From Pseudomonas veronii (GTDB lineage: Bacteria > Pseudomonadota > Gammaproteobacteria > Pseudomonadales > Pseudomonadaceae), in contig NZ_JYLL01000035.1 in NCBI RefSeq assembly GCF_001439695.1, forward strand, positions 1 through 64,000: DNA of 64,000 nt, given 5' to 3'. A model generated the notes under the pieces. The model did not search any database, was not told the DNA's origin, and was given only the letters and a program-made list of their open reading frames with translations. This document shows positions 1 through 9,405 of this stretch, piece by piece. Both the position numbers and the translations under genes were made by a program. The stretch's first letter is position 1; each line of letters starts with the position of its first letter.

Positions 1-2
1 CG

Positions 3-623
3 AGCGTGCAACAGCTTTATCAACATGTGTACGAGATGATGGCGATGGGCAATACCACGCTGTTTTTGGATGTGTTTCCGTTGCATGCGTTTTATAAGGA
101 GCGGGGGTTGGGGTTGCTTGAGACCTGCCTGTCCTCGCGCCAGAACATTTTTGAGGATGGGCTGCAGCGGGTGTTGTGGCCGGTGGGGCAGGTGAAGCTA
201 AGGTTTGGTATTGATTACAAGGAAATTCTGCAAGCCTTCAAAGCCATTGACGCGGGCAATATTGAAGAAAGTGTTGTGCATCTGGCTTGGCACGAGCAAC
301 GAAATATTCTTCAACCAACCATGTATACCGACCAAAAATTAGTGGCTCTGCTACGTAGCAACCATCTTTCATACGTCACGGGCATACCGTCCGGAGCAGC
401 ACAGGCCATTGAGCTAACGCTGGCAAGCCAATGCCGCTCTGTTGATGACGGCAGGGTCATTGAGTTCAGCAACAACCCCATCGCCAACTTGGCCGATATC
501 GATCAACGCATGACCTTCGTGCTCAAGGCCGCGGCGCAATTTGACAAGCTGTTAAATAGCGGTGAGCGGCATCGAATCGAACAAGCGCTGGATGATGTCG
601 CTGCAGGTCGGGGCATGCGATGA
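3..623 (+). CDS. Hypothetical protein, 5'-truncated by window edge (first copy of duplicated unit)
   Basis: The reading frame is open to the window edge, so the true start probably lies outside; the GTG at 6 is only the first possible start visible. The visible 205 residues are soluble, with no signal peptide or membrane segment. Residues 34 to the end are closely similar to the protein at 1420-2055, with shared stretches such as LLRSNHLSYVTGIPSG and HEQRNILQPTMY. It resembles the C-terminal part of the DUF2515-type proteins that Pseudomonas often encodes near PAAR genes; that family assignment is from memory and tentative. Its stop overlaps the start of the next gene by 4 bases (ATGA), so the two are probably translationally coupled. 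No catalytic motif was recognised. Confidence 0.6.
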   Translation, partial: SVQQLYQHVYEMMAMGNTTLFLDVFPLHAFYKERGLGLLETCLSSRQNIFEDGLQRVLWPVGQVKLRFGIDYKEILQAFKAIDAGNIEESVVHLAWHEQRNILQPTMYTDQKLVALLRSNHLSYVTGIPSGAAQAIELTLASQCRSVDDGRVIEFSNNPIANLADIDQRMTFVLKAAAQFDKLLNSGERHRIEQALDDVAAGRGMR

Positions 624-1231
624 ACCGGCTCTCACAAGTAAACTGGCGACATGCCGCACTTGTATTGTTCGCTGCCGTACTACTGGTAGGAATGATACGT
701 TTCTTCACCAGTACGCCAGAAATCGCACTGATGCTTGGGGAGCCTTGGGAAGACATGCGTCAGCGCTCCAGTGCAGCAATCGCCCCTGCTATTCCCGGAG
801 AAATATGGGGGAGGCTACCAAAGTCCGATGCCCGTCTACGCTTCATAGACCCTCAATATGGATTCGTTACCCCGCCTGCCCGCTTCCTCGCGGTAAGTTT
901 CGACAAGGAGCGCGTTGGTAGTATCCGCATGTCCCCCCAAATCGAACCGCTATTGCTCGATGACACCCTCAACGTCGTGCTGTATTTGCAAAAACAATGG
1001 AGCAATGCCGGCTGGCTGCCCATACGAGTCGCCTCCAACCCTCCATTCGCCGACACACCTGAATGGCGTGCTCGATTGCGAAATGTGAACCGGGGTGGCA
1101 AGTCTTACTGGCGGGCAGAAAACAAATACCAAGTCATGTTGGTAGTTGGGCGCTTCAAGGACTATCGGCATCCCACAGAAGAGCGGTACCTCATTACACT
1201 GGAATTATCCAGGCCGTGGGGGCTGCCATAA
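620..1231 (+). CDS. Membrane-anchored hypothetical protein (partner of upstream gene, copy 1)
   Basis: This 203-residue protein has one hydrophobic segment near residues 12-25 after a short positive N-terminus, which suggests a single-pass inner-membrane protein with a periplasmic body, or an uncleaved signal anchor. The rest is a conserved soluble domain ending in a segment with YQVMLVVGRFKD. A paralogue at 2052-2666 shares most of its sequence, so the two-gene unit was duplicated as a block. The start overlaps the upstream stop by four bases. In a PAAR-associated setting the partner could be an immunity or accessory protein; that is inference from context only. Confidence 0.7.
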   Translation: MNRLSQVNWRHAALVLFAAVLLVGMIRFFTSTPEIALMLGEPWEDMRQRSSAAIAPAIPGEIWGRLPKSDARLRFIDPQYGFVTPPARFLAVSFDKERVGSIRMSPQIEPLLLDDTLNVVLYLQKQWSNAGWLPIRVASNPPFADTPEWRARLRNVNRGGKSYWRAENKYQVMLVVGRFKDYRHPTEERYLITLELSRPWGLP

Positions 1232-1419
1232 ATAGATTTGTTAAATCGTTTCCACAGAACGTGAGAACGATCTTCATCGTGCGCAGGCATGCCTAGAGGG
1301 TGGCCTGAGGCACCCTTTTCACAGAACCAACCTACAAAAACCCGCGAAGCGTCCGACTACCAGGCTTTTCTCGCCGAGCCTAGCGTGCTAGTCCCTGCGA
1401 ACAAAAGGACATCGCTGGC

Positions 1420-2055
1420 ATGCGCCGCTATTTCATTACCCGAGGAGCCAAGACCACCGCTGGCGGGACCGTCGGCGGCGGTTTGAGGGGCTTTCGCATC
1501 ACCAAAGTAGCCATCGCCCTTGAAGGTGAGGACCGGGGGTTGGGCTTGCTTGAGACCTGCTTGCGGTCGCGCCAGAACATTTATGAGGATGGACAGGATC
1601 GGGTGTTGTGGTCGGTGGGGCAGGAAAAGCTAAGGTTTGAGGGGGATTACCCGGAAATATTGCAGGCCTTCAAGGCGATTGACGATGGAGACATTGCCAA
1701 AAGTATTGAGCATCTGGCTGACCACGAACAACGAAACATTCTTCAACCGACCATGTACGGCGATCCAAAACTCGTGACCCTGCTACGTAGCAACCATCTT
1801 TCATACGTCACGGGCATACCGTCCGGGATCGCTCAGGCCATTGAACTGACACTGGCAAACCAATGCAGTCCCGCTGATGAAGGTCGGACCATTGATTTCA
1901 ACAACAACCCCTTCGCCAATCTAGCCAATATCGATCAGCGTATGGCATTCGTGCTCAAGGCTGCAGCACGGTTTCACACACTGCTGCGCAGTACTGAGCG
2001 GCATCGAATCGAACAGGCGCTAGACGATATCGCTGAAAACCGGGGTGTTCAATGA
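1420..2055 (+). CDS. Chimeric protein: PAAR-like N-terminus fused to second copy of the upstream domain
   Basis: The first 37 or so residues (MRRYFITRGAKTTAGGTV... to IALEGE) read like the start of a Pseudomonas PAAR-repeat protein, the spike-tip family of type VI secretion. The sequence then jumps directly into the same domain as the gene at 3-623, joining at RGLGLLETC. The rest of the PAAR domain and the N-terminal half of the repeated domain are absent, so this looks like a deletion or recombination product. An AGGA Shine-Dalgarno sits ahead of the ATG at 1420, so it may still be expressed. The stop overlaps the next gene by four bases, as in the first copy. Product function is unknown; it may be a remnant. 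Confidence 0.6.
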   Translation: MRRYFITRGAKTTAGGTVGGGLRGFRITKVAIALEGEDRGLGLLETCLRSRQNIYEDGQDRVLWSVGQEKLRFEGDYPEILQAFKAIDDGDIAKSIEHLADHEQRNILQPTMYGDPKLVTLLRSNHLSYVTGIPSGIAQAIELTLANQCSPADEGRTIDFNNNPFANLANIDQRMAFVLKAAARFHTLLRSTERHRIEQALDDIAENRGVQ

Positions 2056-2666
2056 GCCGGCTCGCGAAGATAGGTTGGCGACGTGGCGGACCGGGACTGG
2101 TCGTTGCCGCATCACTCGTATGGATAGCGCTACGCCTGGGCGCGGAAGATCCGGAAATTGCGCTGATGCTAGGCGAGCCCTGGGAAGACATGCGTCAGCG
2201 TTCCAGCGCAAGCATTGGCCCAGCCGTTTCGGGAAATTATTGGGGAACAGTACCGAAATCTGATGCTCGCCTGCGTTTCATAGACCCTCAGTATGGGTTT
2301 ATGAGCCCGCCTGCGCGTTTCTTCATGATTAGATATAAGGATATGCGAGTCGCAGATCTCAGCTTGTCTCCCCAAGTAGAGCCACTACTGCTCGACGACA
2401 CCCTCAAGGTCGTACTGGACTTGCAGGAGCAATGGCGCAAGGCAGGCTGGGAACCCATTCGAGTTGCGTCCAACCCTCCGTTCGCCGATACCCCGGAATG
2501 GCGTGCCCGGCTGCGCAATGTGAACCGAGGCGGCACATCCTATTGGCGAGCGAGCGACAAGTATCAAGTGATGCTGGTGGTTGGGCGATTCAAGGACGAT
2601 AGACGTCCCACAGAGGAGCGTTACCTCATGACGCTGCAACTGGCCGCGCCATGGGGCCCTCCTTAG
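2052..2666 (+). CDS. Membrane-anchored hypothetical protein (partner gene, copy 2)
   Basis: This 204-residue paralogue of the product of 620-1231 has the same layout: a short charged start, one hydrophobic stretch (about residues 14-27) and a conserved soluble domain. Both copies share EIALMLGEPWEDMRQRSSA and the VASNPPFADTPEWRARLRN region. It overlaps the chimeric upstream gene by four bases. Divergence between the copies is spread along the gene, so the duplication is not recent. The role is unknown; an accessory or immunity function in a type VI effector locus is possible but not shown by the sequence. Confidence 0.7.
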   Translation: MSRLAKIGWRRGGPGLVVAASLVWIALRLGAEDPEIALMLGEPWEDMRQRSSASIGPAVSGNYWGTVPKSDARLRFIDPQYGFMSPPARFFMIRYKDMRVADLSLSPQVEPLLLDDTLKVVLDLQEQWRKAGWEPIRVASNPPFADTPEWRARLRNVNRGGTSYWRASDKYQVMLVVGRFKDDRRPTEERYLMTLQLAAPWGPP

Positions 2667-2719
2667 CCGCCCCCGATAGACCTGTCACTCCTGATCGCGC
2701 CCATCCATGGGAACGATCC

Positions 2720-3430
2720 CTAAAGCGTCGCCTGGCGCACCTGTTTCTCCAATTCAACCTTCAAACCGGGCTCTAACTTGAGCTGCCGCGCCAGCTCATC
2801 CAGGTACGCCTTCTCCATAAAGTTCTCCTCATCCACCAGCATCACACTGGCGATGTACATCTCGGCGGCCATTTCCGGGGTGCCGGCGGCCCGCGCCACG
2901 TCGGCCGGGTCGAGGGGTTTGTTCAGCTCGCCGTGCAGCCAGCTTTGCAATTCACGGTCGTTATCCAGCTTGTTGAATTCACCTTCGATCAGCGCGCGCT
3001 CGCGCTCATCCACATGCCCGTCGGCCTTGGCCGCCGCCACCAACGCCTTGAGGATGCCCTGGCTGTGTTGCTCGACCTGGGCTGGCGGCAGGCGGTCGAT
3101 GGTCTGCGGCTCGCCTTGGGGCGCGCTGGCCTGTTGCGCCTGCCAGTTGCCATAGGCTTTGTAGGCGATCACGCCCAATGCCGCCAACCCGCCATAGGTC
3201 AGGGCCTTGCCGCCGAATTTGCGCGCCTTTTTATTGCCCAGCAGCAGGCCCATGGCCCCAGCGGCCAGGGCCCCGCCGCCAGCGCCGCCGAGCAAACTGC
3301 CGAGCCCGCCACTGCCGAGCAGGCCGCCGAGGGCGCCTTTGTCGTCGGATTTGCGCTGGCCGCCGGCCTTGTTCTGCAACATGTCCTGACCAGACTTGAG
3401 CAGTTGTTCGAGTAATCCACGGGTATTCAT
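2720..3430 (-). CDS. TerB-like / DUF533 inner-membrane protein
   Basis: The 236-residue protein starts MNTRGLLEQLLKSGQDML, followed by a glycine-rich hydrophobic stretch (about residues 35-80) that can cross the membrane, then an all-helical TerB-like C-terminal domain with acidic patches (DGHVDERERALIEGEF). This matches the DUF533 (YebE-type) family. The start at 3430 is preferred over the ATG at 3457 because GGAGG lies just upstream of 3430. Family members are linked to envelope stress, but the biochemical role is unknown. It is monocistronic, converging on the duplicated pair and divergent from the LysR gene. Confidence 0.85.
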   Translation of the reverse strand: MNTRGLLEQLLKSGQDMLQNKAGGQRKSDDKGALGGLLGSGGLGSLLGGAGGGALAAGAMGLLLGNKKARKFGGKALTYGGLAALGVIAYKAYGNWQAQQASAPQGEPQTIDRLPPAQVEQHSQGILKALVAAAKADGHVDERERALIEGEFNKLDNDRELQSWLHGELNKPLDPADVARAAGTPEMAAEMYIASVMLVDEENFMEKAYLDELARQLKLEPGLKVELEKQVRQATL

Positions 3431-3598
3431 GCGTAGCCTCCAGACACCAGGGTTCATAAGACCAATAGACTCCCAGCGTAAAACTTAGCGCCAAAAAACC
3501 CCGATCTAGAGTGCTTCCAGATGTAACGCGGCTATCCTTCGGTTAAATCGATATACACTCGAGCAAATCGATAAAAACACCCCACTGGTAACTCCAGC

Positions 3599-4510
3599 AT
3601 GATGACCTTGCGTCAGATCCGCCACTTCATCGCCGTGGCCGAGACCGGTTCGATCTCCGCCGCTGCGCAAACCGCGTTTATTTCGCAGTCGACCCTGACC
3701 CTGGCGATCCAGCAACTGGAACAGGAAATCGGCGTCAACCTGTTCAACCGCCACGCCAAGGGCATGACCCTGACCCACCAGGGCCATCAGTTCCTGCGCC
3801 AGGCGCACTTGATCCTGGCCACCGTCGACAACGCCAAGCGCAGCCTGCAGCAGAGCACCGACCAGGTGGCCGGGCAATTGATCGTCGGCGTGACCAGCCT
3901 GGTGGCCGGTTATTACCTGGCCGACCTGCTCACCCGCTTCCAACGCGCCTACCCCAATGTGGAAATCCGCGTGATGGAGGATGAGCGCCCGTACATCGAG
4001 CATTTGCTGGTCAGCGGCGAGATCGATGTGGGCGTGTTGATCCTCTCCAACCTCGAAGACCGCCACGCCCTGCAGACCGAAGTACTCACCCACTCGCCCC
4101 ACCGCCTATGGCTGCCGGCGCAACATCCGCTGCTGGAGCACGACAGCATCAACCTGGCCGATGTGGCGCGTGAGCCGTTGATTCAGCTGAACGTCGACGA
4201 AATGGGCCACAACGCTCAACGCATGTGGGCCTCTGCCTGCCTGCAACCACACGTCACTTTGCGCACCGCCTCCACCGAAGCTGTGCGCAGCCTGGTGGCC
4301 GCCGGCCTGGGCGTGTCGATCCAGCCGGACATGACCTACCGCCCCTGGTCCCTGGAAGGCGACATTATCGAAGCGCGCCCCATCGCCGACCTCAGCCAGA
4401 CCCTCGACGTCGGCCTCGCCTGGCGCCGTGGCACCGCGCGCCCGGCGCTGGTCGACCCGTTCCTGACCGTGGCGCGGGAACAGCCGCACCCGCGCAAGCC
4501 ATCTATTTAA
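3599..4510 (+). CDS. LysR-family transcriptional regulator
   Basis: A 303-residue LysR regulator. It has an N-terminal winged helix-turn-helix (LRQIRHFIAVAETGSISAAA, with SQSTLTLAIQQLE as recognition helix) and a C-terminal substrate-binding domain (about 90-295). It lies directly upstream of, and in the same direction as, an aldehyde dehydrogenase and a polyamine-type ABC transporter, so it is likely their regulator, with an amine or its aldehyde/acid product as a possible co-inducer (inference). Two consecutive ATG codons begin the frame. Confidence 0.9.
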   Translation: MMTLRQIRHFIAVAETGSISAAAQTAFISQSTLTLAIQQLEQEIGVNLFNRHAKGMTLTHQGHQFLRQAHLILATVDNAKRSLQQSTDQVAGQLIVGVTSLVAGYYLADLLTRFQRAYPNVEIRVMEDERPYIEHLLVSGEIDVGVLILSNLEDRHALQTEVLTHSPHRLWLPAQHPLLEHDSINLADVAREPLIQLNVDEMGHNAQRMWASACLQPHVTLRTASTEAVRSLVAAGLGVSIQPDMTYRPWSLEGDIIEARPIADLSQTLDVGLAWRRGTARPALVDPFLTVAREQPHPRKPSI

Positions 4511-4612
4511 TCGAATGCTGCATTCAGTATTTAGTATTTGTTGACCTCGCGCCTGACCTCTAGTCTCTGTGCATCCATAAGAGAAAGTCGGGCGCCTTGT
4601 AAGAGAACGCCC

Positions 4613-6100
4613 ATGGCCACACAAGAAAAGAGATCGCGAAAAATGTCCGCTGCGCCCACCCCGCTGCTCACTGCGTTGCTGATCGACGGCGAACTGGTCC
4701 AGGGCCAGGGCTTTGTCGAACCGATTCTCAACCCAGCCACGGGCGAAGTGCTGACTCAGATCGCCGAAGCCAGCATCGAACAGGTCGAAACCGCGATCCT
4801 TGCCGCCCACCGCGCATTTGCCGGCTGGTCCCGCACCACGCCGCAGCAACGTTCGAACATTCTGCTGGGCATCGCCAATGCCATCGAGCACCAAGCCGAC
4901 TACCTGGCCCGCCTCGAATCCCTGAACTGCGGCAAACCGTTGCACCTGGCCCGCCAGGATGACTTGAGCGCCACCGTCGATGTGTTCCGCTTCTTTGCCG
5001 GCGCCGTGCGCTGCCAGACCGGCCAGCTCAGCGGCGAATACCTGCCGGGCTACACCAGCATGGTGCGGCGTGACCCGATTGGCGTGGTGGCCTCGATTGC
5101 GCCGTGGAATTACCCGCTGATGATGGCCGCGTGGAAGATCGCTCCCGCCCTGGCCGCCGGTAATACCCTGGTGTTCAAGCCGTCGGAACACACGCCGCTG
5201 TCGATCCTCGCCCTCGCTCCAGCGCTCAACCAGTTGTTGCCGCGCGGGGTGATCAACATTGTGTGCGGCGGCGGCGAAGGCGTCGGCAGCCATCTGGTCA
5301 GCCACCCGAAGGTGCGGATGGTGTCGTTGACCGGCGATATCGTCACCGGACAAAAGATCCTGCAAGCCGCGTCGAAAACCCTTAAACGCACGCACCTGGA
5401 ACTGGGCGGCAAGGCGCCAGTGATTGTGTGCAACGACGCCGACCTGCAAGCCGTGGTCGAAGGCGTGCGCGCCTACGGTTACTACAACGCCGGCCAGGAC
5501 TGCACCGCCGCGTGCCGTATCTACGCCCAGGCGGGGATTCACGACAAATTGGTCGCCGACCTGGGCGCGGCGGTCAGCAGCCTGCGCTTTGCCGGCAAGC
5601 GCGATGCCGACAACGAACTCGGCCCGCTGATCAGCACGCGCCAGCGCGACCGCGTCGCCAGCTTTGTCGAACGCGCCCTCGGCCAGCCGCATATCGAACG
5701 CGTCACCGGCGCCGCCGTGCATTCCGGCGCGGGCTTCTTTTATCAGCCGACCTTGCTCGCCGGCTGTAAACAAAGTGATGAAATCGTCCAGCGCGAAGTG
5801 TTCGGCCCGGTGGTCACCGTGACCCGCTTCGACGAACTGGAACAAGCGGTGGACTGGGCCAACGACTCCGAATACGGCCTGGCCTCGTCGGTGTGGACGC
5901 AGAACCTGGACAAGGCCATGCAGGTCGCGGCGCGCCTGCAATACGGCTGCACCTGGATCAACAGCCATTTCATGCTGGTCAGCGAAATGCCCCACGGCGG
6001 CTTGAAGCGCTCCGGGTATGGCAAAGATCTGTCCAGCGATTCGCTACAGGACTACAGCGTGGTGCGGCACATCATGGCCCGCCACGGCCAGCACCTTTAA
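4613..6100 (+). CDS. Aldehyde dehydrogenase, gamma-aminobutyraldehyde dehydrogenase type (copy 1)
   Basis: NAD(P)-dependent aldehyde dehydrogenase of the PatD/YdcW type, which oxidises 4-aminobutanal to GABA in putrescine breakdown. Visible motifs are the cofactor-binding segment around [19 protein letters not shown], the general-base motif [11 protein letters not shown], and the catalytic Cys in [10 protein letters not shown] (about residue 297). The start at 4613 ([10 protein letters not shown]) gives about ten residues more than the alternative ATG at 4643; homologues begin near the latter, so either is possible. It is strongly similar to the product of 10287-11711, which lies on the other side of the transporter genes. 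Substrate specificity is inferred from family and context. Confidence 0.88.
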   Translation: MATQEKRSRKMSAAPTPLLTALLIDGELVQGQGFVEPILNPATGEVLTQIAEASIEQVETAILAAHRAFAGWSRTTPQQRSNILLGIANAIEHQADYLARLESLNCGKPLHLARQDDLSATVDVFRFFAGAVRCQTGQLSGEYLPGYTSMVRRDPIGVVASIAPWNYPLMMAAWKIAPALAAGNTLVFKPSEHTPLSILALAPALNQLLPRGVINIVCGGGEGVGSHLVSHPKVRMVSLTGDIVTGQKILQAASKTLKRTHLELGGKAPVIVCNDADLQAVVEGVRAYGYYNAGQDCTAACRIYAQAGIHDKLVADLGAAVSSLRFAGKRDADNELGPLISTRQRDRVASFVERALGQPHIERVTGAAVHSGAGFFYQPTLLAGCKQSDEIVQREVFGPVVTVTRFDELEQAVDWANDSEYGLASSVWTQNLDKAMQVAARLQYGCTWINSHFMLVSEMPHGGLKRSGYGKDLSSDSLQDYSVVRHIMARHGQHL

Positions 6101-6173
6101 AACAACAACTAAGCTCAAGCGTCACCGGCTGCAAAAAACTGCCCCGACCATAATTAAAGAAGAGGGATTCCCC

Positions 6174-7325
6174 ATGTCCGCGCATAAGACCGCACTGCTC
6201 AGTGCCCTGACCACCGCGCTGCTGGCCAGCGCCAGCCTGCAGGCCGCCGAACCGCTCAAAGCGGTAGGCGCCGGCGAAGGCCAGTTGGATATCGTCGCCT
6301 GGCCCGGCTATATCGAACGGGGCGAAAGCGACAAGGCTTACGACTGGGTCACAGGTTTCGAGAAGGAAACCGGCTGCAAGGTCAATGTGAAAACCGCCGC
6401 CACCTCTGACGAAATGGTCAGCTTGATGGCCAAGGGCGGTTACGACCTGGTCACCGCGTCAGGCGATGCGTCGCTGCGGTTGATCGTCGGCAAGCGGGTG
6501 CAGCCGATCAATACCGCGTTGATTCCCAACTGGAAGACTATCGACCCGCGCCTGAAAGACGCGCCGTGGTACGTGGTCGGCCAGCAAACCTACGGTACTC
6601 CGTACCAGTGGGGGCCGAACGTGCTGATGTACAACACCAACGTGTTCAAGACCGCGCCCACCAGCTGGAATGTGCTGTTCGAGGCGCAGAACCTGCCGGA
6701 CGGCAAGCCGAACAAAGGCCGCGTACAAGCCTACGACGGCCCGATCTACATCGCCGATGCGGCGCTGTACCTCAAGTCGACCAAGCCGGAGCTGGGCATC
6801 CAGAGCCCCTACGAACTGACCGAAACCCAGTACAAAGCCGTGCTCGACCTGTTGCGCGCACAGCAACCGTTGATCCACCGCTACTGGCACGACACCACCG
6901 TGCAGATGAGTGACTTCAAGAACGAAGGCGTGGTCGCCTCCAGCGCCTGGCCGTATCAGGTCAACGGCCTGATCAACGAGAAGCAGCCGATTGCCTCGAC
7001 CATTCCCAAGGAAGGCGCCACCGGCTGGGCCGACACCACCATGCTGCACAGCGAGGCCAAGCACCCGAACTGCGCCTACAAATGGATGGACTGGTCGCTG
7101 CAGCCGAAGGTCCAGGGCGATGTCGCCGCCTGGTTCGGCTCCCTGCCGGCGGTGCCGGCGGCCTGCACCGGCAGCGAATTGCTCGGCGCCGAGGGCTGCA
7201 AGACCAACGGCTTCGACCAGTTCGACAAGATCGCCTTCTGGAAAACCCCGCAGGCTGAGGGCGGCAAGTTCGTGCCGTACAGTCGCTGGACCCAGGATTA
7301 CATTGCGATCATGGGCGGGCGCTAA
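6174..7325 (+). CDS. Periplasmic polyamine-type substrate-binding protein (YdcS/PotD-like)
   Basis: A 383-residue extracellular solute-binding protein of the spermidine/putrescine family. A typical Sec signal peptide ends near ASLQAAEP (about residue 25). It should capture the amine and deliver it to the permeases encoded downstream. The ATG at 6174 is chosen because a GAAGAGGGA Shine-Dalgarno precedes it; the longer frame starting inside the previous gene is not credible. A REP-like hairpin follows at 7333-7360, which may reduce read-through into the ATPase gene and so give the binding protein its usual excess. Confidence 0.9.
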   Translation: MSAHKTALLSALTTALLASASLQAAEPLKAVGAGEGQLDIVAWPGYIERGESDKAYDWVTGFEKETGCKVNVKTAATSDEMVSLMAKGGYDLVTASGDASLRLIVGKRVQPINTALIPNWKTIDPRLKDAPWYVVGQQTYGTPYQWGPNVLMYNTNVFKTAPTSWNVLFEAQNLPDGKPNKGRVQAYDGPIYIADAALYLKSTKPELGIQSPYELTETQYKAVLDLLRAQQPLIHRYWHDTTVQMSDFKNEGVVASSAWPYQVNGLINEKQPIASTIPKEGATGWADTTMLHSEAKHPNCAYKWMDWSLQPKVQGDVAAWFGSLPAVPAACTGSELLGAEGCKTNGFDQFDKIAFWKTPQAEGGKFVPYSRWTQDYIAIMGGR

Positions 7326-7332
7326 TCCCCCC

Positions 7333-7360
7333 TGTGGGAGGGGGCTTGCTCCCTCCCACA
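7333..7360. repeat. REP-type palindrome
   Basis: A near-perfect hairpin of the TGTGGGAGGG...CCCTCCCACA type lies between the binding-protein and ATPase genes. The same core recurs at 21707-21800. Confidence 0.7.
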
Positions 7361-7445
7361 TTGAGCACATTCACCGATGTTCTGTTTTTTCAGAAGTCCA
7401 GGCCGGGCCGCTGCGACGACCCGCGCCTTTTGGGAGCACCGCACC

Positions 7446-8480
7446 ATGACGCTTGCAGTCCAATTCACCCACGTTTCCCGTCAGTTCGGCGAAGTGAAAG
7501 CCGTTGACCGGGTTTCCATCGATATCCAGGACGGCGAGTTCTTTTCCATGCTCGGCCCTTCCGGCTCGGGCAAGACCACCTGCCTGCGCCTGATCGCCGG
7601 GTTCGAGCAGCCGAGCGCAGGCTCGATCCGGATTCATGGCGAGGAAGCCGCCGGCTTGCCGCCGTATCAGCGTGACGTCAACACGGTATTCCAGGATTAC
7701 GCGCTGTTCCCCCACATGAATGTGCGCGACAACGTGGCCTACGGCCTGAAAGTCAAAGGCGTGGGCAAGACCGAGCGCCTCGACCGCGCCGAAGAAGCCC
7801 TGACCATGGTCGCCCTCGGCGGCTACGGCGAGCGCAAGCCGGTGCAGCTCTCCGGCGGCCAGCGCCAACGGGTCGCCCTGGCCCGCGCGCTGGTCAATCG
7901 CCCGCGCGTGTTGCTGCTGGATGAACCGCTGGGCGCCCTCGACCTCAAGCTGCGCGAACAGATGCAAAGCGAGCTGAAAAAGCTGCAACGTCAGTTGGGC
8001 ATCACGTTTATCTTCGTGACCCACGACCAGACCGAAGCGCTGTCGATGTCCGACCGCGTGGCCGTGTTCAACAAGGGCCGCATCGAACAGGTCGACACCC
8101 CGCGCAACCTCTATATGAAACCGGCCACCGCGTTCGTCGCCGAATTCGTCGGCACCTCCAATGTGATTCGCGGCGAGTTGGCCCAGCGCCTCAGCGGCAG
8201 CCCGCAGCCGTTCTCGATCCGCCCGGAGCACGTGCGCTTTGCCGAAGGCCCGCTGGCGGCCGACGAAGTGGAAATCAGCGGCCTGTTGCATGACATCCAG
8301 TACCAGGGCAGCGCCACCCGCTACGAACTGAAACTGGCGAACGGCCAGGCGTTGAACATCAGCCAGGCGAATAACCAGTGGCTGGACATCAGCAACGGCT
8401 ATCAGGTCGGCCAGCCCATCACTGCACGCTGGGCGCGGGCCGCCATGACCACCCTGACCGACCACGCAGGCGAGGTGTGA
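7446..8480 (+). CDS. ABC transporter ATPase, PotA-like
   Basis: A 344-residue ATPase of the spermidine/putrescine importer class. It has Walker A GPSGSGKTTCL, signature LSGGQRQRVALARAL, Walker B VLLLDEPLGALD and the switch His in FVTHDQTEALSM, followed by a C-terminal TOBE-type regulatory domain (about 260-340). The start at 7446 (MTLAVQFTHVSRQFGEV) fits homologues; the frame also runs 69 bases upstream without a better start. It forms an operon with the two permease genes, one base from the first. Confidence 0.93.
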   Translation: MTLAVQFTHVSRQFGEVKAVDRVSIDIQDGEFFSMLGPSGSGKTTCLRLIAGFEQPSAGSIRIHGEEAAGLPPYQRDVNTVFQDYALFPHMNVRDNVAYGLKVKGVGKTERLDRAEEALTMVALGGYGERKPVQLSGGQRQRVALARALVNRPRVLLLDEPLGALDLKLREQMQSELKKLQRQLGITFIFVTHDQTEALSMSDRVAVFNKGRIEQVDTPRNLYMKPATAFVAEFVGTSNVIRGELAQRLSGSPQPFSIRPEHVRFAEGPLAADEVEISGLLHDIQYQGSATRYELKLANGQALNISQANNQWLDISNGYQVGQPITARWARAAMTTLTDHAGEV

Positions 8481-8481
8481 C

Positions 8482-9405
8482 ATGAGCCTGACCCAAGCGC
8501 CGATGCGCAGGTTTTCCAACCTGCTGTATCGCAGACCCAACCTCTACCTGGCAATGCTGCTGATACCGCCGCTGATCTGGTTCGGCGCGATCTACCTGGG
8601 CTCGTTGCTGACCTTGCTGTGGCAGGGCTTCTACACGTTCGACGACTTCACCATGGCGGTCACGCCGGACCTGACCCTGGCCAACTTCGCCGCATTGTTC
8701 CAGCCATCGAACTTCGACATCATCCTGCGCACCCTGAGCATGGCGATTGTGGTGTCGCTCGCCAGCGCCATCGTCGCCTTCCCCATCGCCTATTACATGG
8801 CGCGCTACACCACGGGCAAGACCAAGGCGTTCTTCTATATCGCGGTGATGATGCCGATGTGGGCCAGCTACATCGTCAAGGCATATGCCTGGACCCTGCT
8901 GCTGGCCAAGGGCGGCGTAGCGCAATGGTTTGTGCAGCACCTGGGCCTGGAGCCGCTGTTGCAGTTCGTGCTGGGAATCCCCGGCGTGGGCGGCAGCACC
9001 TTGAGCACCTCGCACCTGGGGCGGTTCATGGTGTTCGTCTACATCTGGCTGCCGTTCATGATCCTGCCGATCCAGGCGTCGCTGGAACGTTTGCCGCCGT
9101 CGTTGCTGCAAGCCTCGGCCGACCTGGGCGCCAAGCCGCGCCAGACCTTCATGCAGGTGATCCTGCCGCTGTCGGTGCCGGGGATTGCCGCCGGTTCGAT
9201 CTTCACGTTTTCGCTGACCCTGGGCGACTTCATCGTGCCGCAGCTGGTCGGGCCGCCGGGTTACTTCGTCGGCGGCATGGTGTACGCCCAGCAAGGCGCC
9301 ATCGGCAACATGCCCATGGCCGCGGCGTTCACCCTGGTGCCAATCGTGCTGATCGCGGTTTACCTGTCCATCGTCAAACGTCTGGGGGCCTTCGATGCAC
9401 TCTGA
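8482..9405 (+). CDS. ABC transporter permease 1 (PotB-like)
   Basis: A 307-residue inner-membrane permease with about six transmembrane helices. The EAA-type cytoplasmic loop that contacts the ATPase is visible as [20 protein letters not shown]. It pairs with the next permease to form the channel. The start lies one base after the ATPase stop, and the end overlaps the next gene by 11 bases, which supports co-translation. Confidence 0.92.
   Translation: MSLTQAPMRRFSNLLYRRPNLYLAMLLIPPLIWFGAIYLGSLLTLLWQGFYTFDDFTMAVTPDLTLANFAALFQPSNFDIILRTLSMAIVVSLASAIVAFPIAYYMARYTTGKTKAFFYIAVMMPMWASYIVKAYAWTLLLAKGGVAQWFVQHLGLEPLLQFVLGIPGVGGSTLSTSHLGRFMVFVYIWLPFMILPIQASLERLPPSLLQASADLGAKPRQTFMQVILPLSVPGIAAGSIFTFSLTLGDFIVPQLVGPPGYFVGGMVYAQQGAIGNMPMAAAFTLVPIVLIAVYLSIVKRLGAFDAL

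Noticed and set aside
4106-5995. 629-residue reading frame opposite the LysR and aldehyde dehydrogenase genes
   Set aside because: Mirror frame of GC-rich coding DNA; composition rich in His, Gln, Gly and Arg, with no domain, and the plus-strand genes are well supported.
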